A DNA stretch of 64,000 nucleotides from CAZOEL01 sp964578835 (GTDB lineage Bacteria > Desulfobacterota > Syntrophobacteria > Syntrophobacterales > Syntrophobacteraceae). Below the pieces are notes generated by a model. The model was given only the letters and a program-made list of their open reading frames with translations, was not told where the DNA came from and made no database searches. A program made the translations under genes and the position numbers. The stretch is taken from positions 1 through 64,000 of the forward strand of contig CAZOEL010000019.1 in NCBI GenBank assembly GCA_964578835.1, in the 5' to 3' direction. Shown here in pieces: positions 52,064-61,532 of this stretch; within the stretch, counting starts at the first letter, position 1; the number at the start of each line of letters is the position of its first letter.

Positions 52064-54040
52064 ATGAGATATGCCGAAACCGGGTATAATTTGGAAATTG
52101 ATTTGGCGACGGGCAACATCGAACGGGTGGAGACCGATCCGAAGCTGATGGAGCTTCATCTGGGCGGTCTTGGCACCGACGTCAAGTTGATGTGGGACAG
52201 GGTGCCCCCCGAGACCCAAGCTTTCGATCCTGAAAACCTGCTGATATTCAGCTCCGGCCTTTTGTGCGGCACGCCCGTCTATAGCGCAAACCGCACTTTG
52301 GTCACGACCATCTCTCCTCAGACGAATCTCCTGGCCTATCCCATGATGGGAGGGTTTTGGTCCTCGGAGCTGAAATATGCCGGCTATGACAAAGTGATCT
52401 TCCGCAACAAGTCCCCGAAGCTGGTCTACATCTGGATACACAACGATAAAGTGGAAATACGCGACGCCAGCCATCTTAAAGGAAAGGGCGCTCTCGAGAC
52501 TCAAGAGCTCATAAGGGAAGAATTGAACGAGCCGAGAGCCCAGGTGTCCGCCATTGGCCTTGCAGGTGAGAACCGCTGCTTCATGGCGTCTATTGAGCAG
52601 TCGAGGTCTAGCGCCAGCCGTCTGGGATCCGGCGCCGTTATGGGAGACAAGGGGATAAAGGCCATAGCCGTTCGTGGCACAAAAGACGTCAACATCGCTC
52701 GGGGGGCCGAATTGCGGGCTCATATGAAAGAGATTGCCGCCTTCGTGAGACACAGAAACGACAACCCGCTCCCCAAAAGACTCATTATGGATATCCATAC
52801 TGGAGTCGGGTCGCCTCAGGCGATGAAGCACGTTAACGAAAAATGGCACACGGAAGGTTTTTCCTGGGGTAATGCGCGCAATCGGAGAAAGAACTTCTGG
52901 ACCGATGAGATCGAGAGGAGCTGGACCGAGACTCAAACAAAAGCCATCAAGCGGTTCATAAGCTGTTTCAACTGTTCTCAGCAATGCGGAGCCCTGATTT
53001 CCTACGAAGACGTTCCAAGATACATGGCCAAATGCTATTCGAAGCTCTCCTATCTCATTGGGGCCGAAGTGGACGACCAAGCCTTCACCTGGCGGATACT
53101 CGAGCGCGCCTTCGAGTATGGCCTGGATTCATTTTCCACTCCGCAGGTTTTGGCCTTCGCCTTTGAGCTCCGCGAAGCCGGAATTCTCAGCGATAAGGAA
53201 TTCGAAGGATGCCCGAACGATAAAGAGGGAAGATTCTTCTGGCTGCTCGAGAAGCTTGCCAAGCGGGAAGGAATCGGAGACATCCTGGCGGAAGGCGTTT
53301 ATTATGCGGCTCGGAAGATCGGCAATGGGGCTGAGAAATTCGATCACAACACTATCAAAAAACATGAACAGATGAACGTCAAGTTGGGCATGCTCGATCC
53401 TCTCTATTTCCTCATGTTCTCGACCAATGAGAAGGTGAGCATCACGCAGATCGAAGGTAATTGGCCCCAGGCTCCCTTCATCAAAAAAGAGGATCGGGAA
53501 GAGTGGGTCAAAGATTGGGTACAACTGCCCGATGAAAAGTTCAAAAAGTATTTCATCGATTGGGAGCCGCGTGGCGAGATGGGAATTCCCTATTATCCGA
53601 CTCCCGAGATCGCCTCTGAAATTGTCGACTGGATGGAGATGCTGCACAACATCGACGACGCCATTGGTCTGTGCGCCGGCATGGGCTCATTTTGTTTGAA
53701 GCCGGCCTATCATATTCATAATTATCCGAAAATCATCTCTGCGGCTTCAGGTCTGGATCTGGATGAAGAGGGACTCAAAGAGACAGTCAACAGAAGCCGT
53801 AACCTGCATAGAGCGTTCAATAACAGGAGAGGCATGACGAGAGCCGACGAGAAGCCGCCAGAAGATCATTGGAGGCATAGATTCCCGGAGATCGAAGAAA
53901 AGCTCTTGTCTACCTATTACAAATACAAGGGATGGAACAATAACGGTATCCCGACCCGAGAGAGATTAGAGGAACTGGATTTGGCATATGTTGCCGAAGA
54001 CCTGGAAAAGAGAGGGATATTAGAAGATGGCCAAGATTAA
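52064..54040 (+). CDS. AOR-family tungsten/molybdenum oxidoreductase, BamB-like
   Basis: A 658-residue protein of the aldehyde:ferredoxin oxidoreductase family with a bis-pterin metal centre. It opens MRYAETGYNLEIDLATGNIE. The cluster ligands are Cys301-x2-Cys304-x3-Cys308 in CFNCSQQCGA with a distant Cys537 in GLCAGMGSF, and pterin-binding stretches are GSGAVMGDKGIKAIAVRGT and IHNYPKIISAASG. Length and sequence texture match BamB, the catalytic subunit of the class II benzoyl-CoA reductase, better than ordinary AOR, and the downstream gene is a BamC-like Fe-S protein. No other bam genes follow, so the substrate may be different. Evidence for BamB is recalled from the family, not searched. 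Confidence 0.75.
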   Translation: MRYAETGYNLEIDLATGNIERVETDPKLMELHLGGLGTDVKLMWDRVPPETQAFDPENLLIFSSGLLCGTPVYSANRTLVTTISPQTNLLAYPMMGGFWSSELKYAGYDKVIFRNKSPKLVYIWIHNDKVEIRDASHLKGKGALETQELIREELNEPRAQVSAIGLAGENRCFMASIEQSRSSASRLGSGAVMGDKGIKAIAVRGTKDVNIARGAELRAHMKEIAAFVRHRNDNPLPKRLIMDIHTGVGSPQAMKHVNEKWHTEGFSWGNARNRRKNFWTDEIERSWTETQTKAIKRFISCFNCSQQCGALISYEDVPRYMAKCYSKLSYLIGAEVDDQAFTWRILERAFEYGLDSFSTPQVLAFAFELREAGILSDKEFEGCPNDKEGRFFWLLEKLAKREGIGDILAEGVYYAARKIGNGAEKFDHNTIKKHEQMNVKLGMLDPLYFLMFSTNEKVSITQIEGNWPQAPFIKKEDREEWVKDWVQLPDEKFKKYFIDWEPRGEMGIPYYPTPEIASEIVDWMEMLHNIDDAIGLCAGMGSFCLKPAYHIHNYPKIISAASGLDLDEEGLKETVNRSRNLHRAFNNRRGMTRADEKPPEDHWRHRFPEIEEKLLSTYYKYKGWNNNGIPTRERLEELDLAYVAEDLEKRGILEDGQD

Positions 54041-54563
54041 GAAGAAGATTAGAAAAATCAAGATCGAAGCTGACAAGTGCAATGGCTGCCGGGCATGCGA
54101 GGTAATCTGTTCCTATGTTCATGCCAAGCCGAAGTTCAGCAGCAATAATCCTGCAAGATCTCGCATTCAGGTGATCACTCACCGACTGAAAGACATATGG
54201 CTTCCGGTATTTGCCGGCGAGTACGCCCCTGCCGAATGCAATGGGAGAGACGCCTACATAATTGATGGGAAGGAATACGACGAGTGCGCCTTCTGCCGCG
54301 CCGCCTGTCCATCGAGGGACCTTTTTAAGGAGCCCGATTCCGGCCTCCCCTTGAGATGCGACATGTGTGAAGGCGAAGAAATGCCGCTGTGCGTAGAGGC
54401 GTGTCTCAGGGACGTTCTGACCTACGAAGAAAGAGAAGTGGAAGTGGAAGAGGAAGTCAGCCGCCCGACCGAGATTCAAATCGCTTTGGATGCGTTGATG
54501 CAAAAGCATGGACTGGATCAGGTGACCGATACCTTCATCCGAATGATAAAAAGGGGACGGTAG
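54027..54563 (+). CDS. BamC-like polyferredoxin subunit
   Basis: A 178-residue Fe-S protein with three or four cluster groups: CNGCRACEVICSYVHAKPK, CAFCRAACPSRD and CDMCEGEEMPLCVEACLRD. It resembles BamC, the electron-transfer partner of BamB. Its start overlaps the end of the BamB-like gene by 14 bases, so the two are translated together and form a complex. Electrons would pass from ferredoxin or a flavoprotein to the tungsten site. The N-terminus MAKIKKKIRKIKIEADKCNG is unusually basic. Confidence 0.85.
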   Translation: MAKIKKKIRKIKIEADKCNGCRACEVICSYVHAKPKFSSNNPARSRIQVITHRLKDIWLPVFAGEYAPAECNGRDAYIIDGKEYDECAFCRAACPSRDLFKEPDSGLPLRCDMCEGEEMPLCVEACLRDVLTYEEREVEVEEEVSRPTEIQIALDALMQKHGLDQVTDTFIRMIKRGR

Positions 54564-54716
54564 AATGCAGCCCTCGTTATTCAAGCCCACCTTTCCTTCA
54601 AGAAGCCATCGATTTCGACCGATCAATGTGAATGAGATCGCAGATACGTCTCGGACAATTGCCATTCCGTAGATGAACGCTTTAAAGATAGATTTTCAAA
54701 TATGAGGAGTATCCGA

Positions 54717-55124
54717 ATGGCCATTTTTTCGTGGAATGAAAAGTACAGTGTAAATATTCGCGAAATCGATGAGCAGCACATGAAGTTGATAGGAATGGTA
54801 AACCGGCTGGATGAAGCAATGCTGCAAGGAAAGGGAAAGGCGGCTCTCGGCGAAATCTTGGCCGCCCTGATTCAATATGCCCGAACGCACTTCAGTACTG
54901 AGGAGCGCCTGATGAGGGCCAATGGGTATCCAGAGTATGAGGAGCATAAAAGGAAGCATGATCTTATGACCGAGAAGGTAGCGCACCTCTACAGAGATTT
55001 TCAGGATGGGAAGGCGACCATTACCTTCGAGGTTATGAAATTCTTGAAAGACTGGGTGGATAAGCATATTTTGGGGACAGACAGGCAGTATGCGCCATTC
55101 TTAAACGGAAAGGGAATAGAGTGA
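54717..55124 (+). CDS. Bacteriohemerythrin
   Basis: A 135-residue di-iron, oxygen-binding protein. The family ligands are present: FSWNEKYSVNIREIDEQHMKL, HFSTEERLMRANGYPEYEEH, KRKHD and DWVDKHILGTD. The start at 54717 has GAGGAG eight bases upstream; an ATG five codons earlier at 54702 has none. In anaerobes hemerythrins buffer or sense oxygen. It stands beside the BamBC-like pair, oxygen-sensitive enzymes, though no operon link is proven. Confidence 0.93.
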   Translation: MAIFSWNEKYSVNIREIDEQHMKLIGMVNRLDEAMLQGKGKAALGEILAALIQYARTHFSTEERLMRANGYPEYEEHKRKHDLMTEKVAHLYRDFQDGKATITFEVMKFLKDWVDKHILGTDRQYAPFLNGKGIE

Positions 55125-55228
55125 TTTCCTCCAATCTGTGGCTTGACTTCTTGTTCAGTGCAGGCTGGCGCTCATGGTCCATTGAAGAAGGGCGGGAGCT
55201 TCTCTGCTCCTGCCCATCCCCCTGCGTA

Positions 55229-56242
55229 TCATCTATCCACCAGGCCAACGAGCCACAACAATTCAAAGCAAATAGCGGCGACCAAACTTGCCGCGGGTAT
55301 CGTTAAGACCCAAGCGACCGCCATTCTTCCGGCAACGCCCCAACGCACGGCTGACAAACGTTTGGAAGAGCCCACCCCCAGAATGGCGGCTGAAATGACA
55401 TGAGTAGTGCTGATCGGGGCCCCGAAGGAAGATGCCACAGAGATTACTCCGGCCGCCGATGTCTCGGCTGAAAAACCGTGAACGGCTTCAAGGTGGAAGA
55501 TCTTATGACCCATGGTCTTGATGATCTTCCAGCCGCCTGTAGCCGTGCCAAGGGCCATGACAAGAGCGCAGCTCAGCTGGACCCAGAAGGGCACCCGCGT
55601 ATCCGGAATCTGATGTCCGATGAAAAGCGCGAGCGTGATGATGCCCATGGTCTTTTGCGCATCATTGGTGCCGTGGCTCGTGGCCATGAAAGCCGATGAC
55701 ACGATTTGAAGCCTTCGAAACGCCTTGTTAACCTTTCGAGGGTGCGAATTGCGATAAATCCATGAGAGGGCCAGCATCATCAGGTAGCCCGCTACGAATC
55801 CCGCGAGTGGAGAAAGCACGAGCGGCGTCAAGATCTTATAAACGATTGAGTAAAAGTTGAGGGCTTCTGTTCCCTTATAGGCGAGTGTGGCGCCGATCAG
55901 CCCGCCGATCAGGGCGTGAGAGGATGAAGACGGCAGTCCCAGGTACCACGTCAGAAGGTTCCAAAAGATAGCGCCGAAAAGAGCGGCGAGAGTCAACGCT
56001 TGACAGCCTTTGATCATATCCGGATGGACGATGCCGCTGCCAACGGTATGCGCTACATGAGTGCCGATGAGCGCCCCGAGCAGGTTGAGCAGTGCGGCCA
56101 TCATTACCGCCACTCCAGGTGAAAGGACCTTGGTGGAAACTACGGTGGCTATGGCGTTGGCGGTGTCGTGCGCGCCGTTGGTGAAATCGAACATAAGCGC
56201 CACGACGATGACGACCACGAGAAGCAGTGGAATTTCAAGCAT
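55229..56242 (-). CDS. PiT-family phosphate transporter
   Basis: A 337-residue membrane protein with about ten helices and the two PiT signatures, FDFTNGAHDTANAIATVVST near the start and ATSHGTNDAQKTMGIITLAL in the second half. It moves phosphate (as a metal complex) with protons. The start at 56242 overlaps the end of the DUF47 gene by eight bases; an ATG four codons earlier is also possible. DUF47-PiT pairs are a standard low-affinity phosphate uptake unit; the direction of transport could be export in some members. Confidence 0.93.
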   Translation of the reverse strand: MLEIPLLLVVVIVVALMFDFTNGAHDTANAIATVVSTKVLSPGVAVMMAALLNLLGALIGTHVAHTVGSGIVHPDMIKGCQALTLAALFGAIFWNLLTWYLGLPSSSSHALIGGLIGATLAYKGTEALNFYSIVYKILTPLVLSPLAGFVAGYLMMLALSWIYRNSHPRKVNKAFRRLQIVSSAFMATSHGTNDAQKTMGIITLALFIGHQIPDTRVPFWVQLSCALVMALGTATGGWKIIKTMGHKIFHLEAVHGFSAETSAAGVISVASSFGAPISTTHVISAAILGVGSSKRLSAVRWGVAGRMAVAWVLTIPAASLVAAICFELLWLVGLVDR

Positions 56243-56864
56243 TCTTGAGCACAATCCCTTCGATGGATTTTGTCAATTGCCAGGTTTTGTTGAACGCTTT
56301 GTCGATGCGGTCATAGACATGGGTCCACTTGATGATTTCCAGCACGTCGGCCGGCTCATAGGTGGGATTGTCGTAGAGCTCGCCAAGGCCGGTGAGCAAG
56401 AGCATTTCGCATTCCTTTTTCAACTGCTTAATTTGTGAGACGTTTTCAGAAACCTCTTTCCCGTGGCCCAGCTTGCCAAGCATAATTCCTATCTCAGTCA
56501 CCATCTCCTTGATATCGGAAATCATTCGCTTGGCCGGAAAGCGCATGGAAGAGAGCCCGTAGACGCCAAGGCGGTTTGAAACTGATTGGATATGATTCAA
56601 AATGGCTTCCTGGGATGAGTTGATCTCGTGAATGTCCTCGCGGTCGATAGGGGTTATGAATGTGGTGGATAACTCGCGAAGAATAGTCCTGCTAAGGACG
56701 TCTCCTTCAGCCTCAAGCCGGTTGATCAGCTGGCATCGCTCCTCCAGTTCGGAGAATTCCACTGCAATCTTGTGGAGCACCGTCGCCGCATTCACGATGA
56801 CGCGGTTTTGCTCGCGAAACAGTTCAAAAAACTTTGGCGACTTGGGGAAGAGACTGAATGACAT
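56235..56864 (-). CDS. DUF47/PhoU-like regulatory protein
   Basis: A 209-residue helical protein of the PhoU-like DUF47 family (TIGR00153). It starts SLFPKSPKFFELFREQNRVI and contains INRLEAEGDVLSRTILRELS, TPIDREDIHEINSSQEAILN and HVYDRIDKAFNKTWQLTKSI. These proteins sit with PiT transporters and are thought to regulate them by binding metal clusters. The ATG at 56864 follows GGAGGGA; an upstream ATG would add 19 unrelated residues. It is cotranscribed with the PiT gene. Confidence 0.9.
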   Translation of the reverse strand: MSFSLFPKSPKFFELFREQNRVIVNAATVLHKIAVEFSELEERCQLINRLEAEGDVLSRTILRELSTTFITPIDREDIHEINSSQEAILNHIQSVSNRLGVYGLSSMRFPAKRMISDIKEMVTEIGIMLGKLGHGKEVSENVSQIKQLKKECEMLLLTGLGELYDNPTYEPADVLEIIKWTHVYDRIDKAFNKTWQLTKSIEGIVLKNA

Positions 56865-57272
56865 GGTCCCTCCACGACCTGATAGATGGTTGATAGATTT
56901 GACCTGCCGGTCACGTAGCATAAACGGGAGCCCGCCCGCCGATCAATGTGAAACGTCCACAGAGGCAAAGGGCGAACCTCGACAACCTTTGTAAAGTACC
57001 ACATGATCAGTAGGATTTAAATGGATTCTGCGCTCTCGTTCCGAGTAAGGGCAAAGAATGGGTAGAGCTTCCAACTTTCCAGAAATAAGCTCTATTGTCG
57101 GATTCCTTTACATTTATCGATTTCTCGAGAATGCTTTGAATATCAAGAGATTAAAGGTTTCTTGCCTTTGTTGGTGTTGGAATTCTTTGCAATAAAAAAT
57201 ACGGGAATTTGCCGGATTGGTTGAGGCTCAATTTAAACTCCATCCTATCATGCGATTATAATTCGATTATTT

Positions 57273-57281
57273 TGCTATAAT
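57273..57281 (+). promoter_or_regulatory. Extended -10 promoter for the PEP-CTERM gene
   Basis: TGCTATAAT is an extended -10 element, 98 bases before the start. The 56865-57378 gap is AT-rich and has no other feature that I recognise. Confidence 0.5.
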
Positions 57282-57378
57282 CTTCTTTGTATATTCTTGG
57301 TATATAAGTTGCAATTCATTGTGTCCGATCGAGTGGGAGAGGTTGAAGTTCTGACTGCGTAACAGGAGGGTATGGGAT

Positions 57379-58020
57379 ATGAAGAAACTGATGATGGCCA
57401 TTTTGATCGTGCTATTTGCCGCCGGTCTTGCAGGTGCAACAAGCATTGAGTTGATACAGAACGGTAATTTCAGTGGGGGTTTTGACGAATGGACAACTGA
57501 AGGGCCGGTATTGTCAGCTTCTGCTGGTCCACTGGCAATGTCGTATGGCATGAAGGGTGGTTACGCTCTTTTTGGATTATCCACTTCCAATAAAGAATCC
57601 TCTTTGTCGCAAAGTTTCAGCATCGCGGGGATGGACACTATTACTATCTCTTTTGATTTTGCCTTTCATTACAATGATATAAGTCTTTTTAAGACGGATG
57701 CCTTTATGGCTGTATACTCGCAGAGTAATCCTGGCGCAGAGATTACACTTCTAAAAGAAGAGAGCAACTGGAGCCTTTGGGGGGAGTGGATTAAATACAC
57801 TTATAGTTCGGAAATCGATATCTCGGCTTCATCCGGAAGCATCGGAACCCTGAAGTTTGTCTTAATGGAAAATCCGGGCTTTGTCGATTCTTATGCCGGT
57901 ATCGACAATGTTTCCGTACTTGGAACACCAGTTCCAGAACCAGGCACAATTATCCTCCTTTGTTCGGGGTTGCTTGCTATCGCAGGCTCTAACCTCAGAA
58001 AGAAACGAAGGAATAGTTGA
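57379..58020 (+). CDS. PEP-CTERM sorted exported protein
   Basis: A 213-residue protein with signal peptide MKKLMMAILIVLFAAGLAGA and a beta-rich body: NGNFSGGFDEWTTEGPVLSA, ISFDFAFHYNDISLFKTDAF and GIDNVSVLG. It ends with the sorting signal VPEPGTIILLCSGLLAIAG plus a basic tail RKKRRNS. That is a PEP-CTERM domain, cut by an exosortase (EpsH/XrtA) and linked to exopolysaccharide in sediment bacteria. No exosortase is in the window. The domain before the signal resembles carbohydrate-binding-like modules of this group. AACAGGAGGG is the ribosome site. Confidence 0.9.
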   Translation: MKKLMMAILIVLFAAGLAGATSIELIQNGNFSGGFDEWTTEGPVLSASAGPLAMSYGMKGGYALFGLSTSNKESSLSQSFSIAGMDTITISFDFAFHYNDISLFKTDAFMAVYSQSNPGAEITLLKEESNWSLWGEWIKYTYSSEIDISASSGSIGTLKFVLMENPGFVDSYAGIDNVSVLGTPVPEPGTIILLCSGLLAIAGSNLRKKRRNS

Positions 58021-58138
58021 ACTTGGGCCTCTAAATTGTTCCTTGCTTCGACAAATTAGGTGGGAGAGGCGAAGGCAAGCAAAGAGCCCGAGCCTTTTCG
58101 AATTTACCGGCCACTATCTGGAATTCACCTATCGCCAG

Positions 58139-60091
58139 CTATGTCGTGAGCTCTGAAATCCCTTCAAAGTAGTCCAGGGATTCGGGATTCGCCAGAGCAT
58201 CCCGGTTTTTGACCTCTCTGCGATGAACGATATTGCGCACTGCAAGCTCCACTTTTTTGCCGCTGATGGTGTAAGGGATGTCGGGAACAGAGATTATTTT
58301 CGCCGGGACATGTCGAGGCGTGGCGTTACGGCGAATGGCGGCTTTGATACTCCCAAACAGGTCTTCGTCAAGCTCGCAGCCTTCTCGCAACTTGACGAAG
58401 AGGATGATTCGAACGTCGTCGTTCCAGTCCTGACCAATCGCCAAGCTATCGAGGATTTCGGGGAAGCTTTCAACCTGCCTGTAGATCTCGGCGGTTCCTA
58501 TGCGGACGCCGCCCGGATTGAGGGTTGCGTCCGAACGACCGTATACGATAACGCCCCCATGCTCGGTGATCTCTATGTAATCCCCATGGCTCCAAACCCT
58601 GGGAAAGGCGTCAAAGTAGGCGTTTCGATATTTTTGTCCGTCTGCGTCGTTCCAGAAATGGATGGGCATGGATGGGGCCGCAGCGCTGCACACCAATTCG
58701 CCTTTCTCTCCGATTACAGACCTGCCGCGCTCATCGTAAGCCTCAACTTTCATACCTAATCCCCTGCATTGAAGCTCTCCGGCGTATACCGGCGCCGTTG
58801 GGTTTCCGAGGGCAAAGCACGATATGATGTCGGTTCCCCCCGAGATGGAAGAAAGAACGATATCGCTTTTGATGTCTCGGTAGACGTATTCGAAGCTTTC
58901 TGCGGAAAGTGGGGAGCCGGTGGAAAGAACAGCCTTGAGGCCCTCCAGGTTGAAGGCGCCTTTCGGTTTGACGCCCGCTTTTTCAATTGCGCCAAGGTAT
59001 TTGGCGCTTGTTCCGAAGATGGTTACCTGTTCGTCCTGCGCAAGCCGCCAGAGAGAGTTAGGGGAGGTATAAAAGGGCGAGCCGTCATAGAGGAGCGCGC
59101 GGGCGCCGAGCGCCAGGGAGCTTACGAGCCAGTTCCACATCATCCAGCCGCAGGTCGTGTAGTAGAAGATGGTGTCTTCCGGCTTTACGTCCGTGTGGAG
59201 GCTTAATTCCTTTAAATGCTGGACGAGCGTTCCTGCGGCGCTGTGAACGATGCACTTGGGAACGCCCGTTGTTCCGGAAGAGTACATGATGTACAGGGGA
59301 TGACTTGCGGGAAGTTGCTCGAACGGCGCCTCGAGCGCTTCGTTTGCTGAAATGAAATCCTCGAAAAGGATTCCTTTGGGAACGCGCTCCGGGTCAGGGT
59401 TGGGCTCGGTGTAAGGAATCACTACCACGCGCTCGAGACTTGGAATTTCCTTTGCGATTTCTCCAATGGTAGAGAGGGAGTCGAACTGCTTGCCGCCATA
59501 GGCGTATCCGTTTGCCGTGAAAAGTACGCGTGGAGCAATCTGTCCAAACCTGTCCACCACGCCTTTGGCTCCAAAATCCGGCGAGCATGAGGACCAGACA
59601 GCGCCGATGCTTGTAGTCGCAAGCATCGCCACCACGGTTTCGATCAGGTTCGGCATGAAGCCCGCAACGCGGTCGCCCGCCTTGATTCCGATTCCTCGCA
59701 GAGAGGAAGCGAGACGGACAACCTGTTCGTAGAGCGCGGCATAAGTGATGCTTACGGTCGGCGCGCCTTCTCCCTTGAAGCTCAGGGCAATGCGATCATC
59801 CCTGCGTCGGAGCAAATTTTCGGCGAAATTCAGCCTCGCTCCTTCAAACCATCTGGCGCCGGGCATTCTGGTTACGTTGTCTACCACCCGGTCGTAACGC
59901 CTGCTGCATTTTACTTCCGAAAAGTCCCATATTGCTTCCCAGAATTGAGGAATTTCCTCGATCGACCACTGGTAGAGATCGTTGTAATCGGCAAAAGACT
60001 TGCCATAACGATCATTCACATAGAGCATGAATCGGCGCATATTGGAGCTTGCGACGCGCTCTTCGGACGGTTGCCAAAGCAGATTTCTCAT
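58139..60091 (-). CDS. Acetoacetyl-CoA synthetase
   Basis: A 650-residue acyl-CoA ligase that activates acetoacetate with ATP and CoA. It has the AMP-binding loop YIMYSSGTTGVPKCIVHSAA, the A8 segment DATLNPGGVRIGTAEIYRQV and the catalytic lysine in YTISGKKVELAVRNI. Length and opening (LLWQPSEERVASSNMRRFML) match AACS rather than acetyl-CoA synthetase. It stands alone; no other ketone-body gene is adjacent. AAGGGGAACC precedes the ATG. The product feeds acetoacetyl-CoA into beta-oxidation or PHB pathways. Confidence 0.92.
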   Translation of the reverse strand: MRNLLWQPSEERVASSNMRRFMLYVNDRYGKSFADYNDLYQWSIEEIPQFWEAIWDFSEVKCSRRYDRVVDNVTRMPGARWFEGARLNFAENLLRRRDDRIALSFKGEGAPTVSITYAALYEQVVRLASSLRGIGIKAGDRVAGFMPNLIETVVAMLATTSIGAVWSSCSPDFGAKGVVDRFGQIAPRVLFTANGYAYGGKQFDSLSTIGEIAKEIPSLERVVVIPYTEPNPDPERVPKGILFEDFISANEALEAPFEQLPASHPLYIMYSSGTTGVPKCIVHSAAGTLVQHLKELSLHTDVKPEDTIFYYTTCGWMMWNWLVSSLALGARALLYDGSPFYTSPNSLWRLAQDEQVTIFGTSAKYLGAIEKAGVKPKGAFNLEGLKAVLSTGSPLSAESFEYVYRDIKSDIVLSSISGGTDIISCFALGNPTAPVYAGELQCRGLGMKVEAYDERGRSVIGEKGELVCSAAAPSMPIHFWNDADGQKYRNAYFDAFPRVWSHGDYIEITEHGGVIVYGRSDATLNPGGVRIGTAEIYRQVESFPEILDSLAIGQDWNDDVRIILFVKLREGCELDEDLFGSIKAAIRRNATPRHVPAKIISVPDIPYTISGKKVELAVRNIVHRREVKNRDALANPESLDYFEGISELTT

Positions 60092-60157
60092 CGGTTCCCC
60101 TTGTTCTCGATGAAAAGTAACAACGATCCAAATATTTATCCAGGGAAGAAGCGTGTT

Positions 60158-60733
60158 CTATCTGGGATTTACGTCATACAAGCCGATCGCATTCGGTGAG
60201 TAGCCCTCGAGCTCATCGGCCGATCTTCCCAGAACCTCGGCTACGTCAAAGATTTGCTTTCCTTCCTTTTGTTCCGAGAAATCCATGACCAAGCCCAGGA
60301 ATCTCGACTGAGCGCCCCTCAGTTCGGATAATAAGATCAGACGGCGAATTTCCATCGCATTGCAGCGTTGCGTCAGGGAGAGATATCTAGCGAATAGCCC
60401 CTCCCAGGGCGCTCCCCATCTATTGATCCATTCCCCGTCGGCATCTCTGGCCTCCAACAGGGAGAGGGCGTCGTCTTCGGGATTGTCGCTCGTTGATGAC
60501 TGTTCGATGATTTTTTCCATCTCGGACCAACCGGGTTGACGGTACAAAGAGACGGTGTCCTGACGGAGCTCTTCAAATCTACTGTAGAATTCATCTACTT
60601 GTCTGATTAATTGGTCGAGCGCGGCGTTTGCTTCCTCAAGCCTTATGCCCGCCTCGGGTTTTCGCATGGGAGCCGTTGCGCAGCCGATCAGGCTGATTGC
60701 AAGCAGAAAAGATGCTGCAAAGGTGCGTTTCAT
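60158..60733 (-). CDS. Lipoprotein, unknown function
   Basis: A 191-residue protein with a lipobox, LLAISLIGCATAP, giving a lipidated Cys18. The rest is helical: NAALDQLIRQVDEFYSRFEE, LLEARDADGEWINRWGAPWE and FDVAEVLGRSADELEGYS. TGAGGAGAG precedes the ATG. No domain is recognised. It is divergent from the downstream FKBP gene and not tied to an operon. Confidence 0.7.
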   Translation of the reverse strand: MKRTFAASFLLAISLIGCATAPMRKPEAGIRLEEANAALDQLIRQVDEFYSRFEELRQDTVSLYRQPGWSEMEKIIEQSSTSDNPEDDALSLLEARDADGEWINRWGAPWEGLFARYLSLTQRCNAMEIRRLILLSELRGAQSRFLGLVMDFSEQKEGKQIFDVAEVLGRSADELEGYSPNAIGLYDVNPR

Positions 60734-60990
60734 GAATATCTCTCCTCAATCAAGTATTTTGTAATTGCATACGAGCAAAAATAGAACTATTCGATCAAGC
60801 TGCGATTTGCAATATATGAATGTTACGGGTCGTGGGGAATGAAAAGCACTGGAGGACGGCGCGCCTCGCCGCCTCTTGCCGCTTAGGGCGCAAGAGCTTA
60901 AGAAGGCTGTGTTTCTTGACTCTTTCCAGTCGTAACACTAAGTTTTTGGATAACTATGCATTGTTTGCAAGGAACCTTAAGGAGAAAAGA

Positions 60991-61473
60991 ATGAGGAAAG
61001 TTGAAAATGGCAGCTCTATAAAGATATGCTACACGGGCAGGCTTGAAAATGGCGAGGTCTTCGATCGCACCGATAGCTGCCAGCCTCTGGCTATTGTCAT
61101 CGGAGCGGGAGAGATGGTCCAAGGCCTGGAAGATGCGCTGATTGGCATGGGGCAGAATGAGAAGAAGACGGTTTCGCTATCTCCTGACGAGGCGTTTGGC
61201 GTCAGAGACGAACGACTGATGCGGACCCTCCTGAGGTCAAACTTTCCCTCTGACTATCAGCCGGAGATAGGAAGCATTGTGGCTATGAAGACCCCGCATG
61301 GCGAGCAGCTTCCCGGCGTCATAACAGAGCTGGATGGCGAATATGTCAAGGTCGATTTCAACCACCCGCTTGCCGGTAAACCCGTTGTCTACGAAGTTGA
61401 AATTGCGGAGATCGCCGATCCGTCAGATCCTTTGACTTCTGCATGCGAATCCGGTTGCTGCTGCTCCTCCTGA
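60991..61473 (+). CDS. FKBP-type peptidyl-prolyl isomerase (SlyD-like)
   Basis: A 160-residue isomerase and chaperone. The FKBP core is MRKVENGSSIKICYTGRLEN, GEVFDRTDSCQPLAIVIGAG, MVQGLEDALIGMGQNEKKTV. The inserted flap region has EIGSIVAMKTPHGEQLPGVI. The C-terminus ends CESGCCCSS, a cysteine-rich metal-binding tail like the histidine tails of SlyD. The start at 60991 has AAGGAG; a longer frame upstream to 60820 has no ribosome site. SlyD-type proteins assist nickel insertion; here metal choice is unknown. Confidence 0.9.
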   Translation: MRKVENGSSIKICYTGRLENGEVFDRTDSCQPLAIVIGAGEMVQGLEDALIGMGQNEKKTVSLSPDEAFGVRDERLMRTLLRSNFPSDYQPEIGSIVAMKTPHGEQLPGVITELDGEYVKVDFNHPLAGKPVVYEVEIAEIADPSDPLTSACESGCCCSS

Positions 61474-61498
61474 ATTTTTCCTCCCCTCAAAAAATAAC

Positions 61499-61532
61499 GA
61501 ACAAAGCCAATGCGAACAGCTTGGCTTTGTTC
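61499..61532. terminator. Hairpin after the FKBP gene
   Basis: GAACAAAGCCAA and TTGGCTTTGTTC pair over ten bases. Only a short CTTTT follows, so termination may be weak. No gene is recognisable from here to 61943. Confidence 0.7.

Noticed and set aside
56865..57378. Search for a structured RNA in the AT-rich gap
   Set aside because: Only an extended -10 could be supported.
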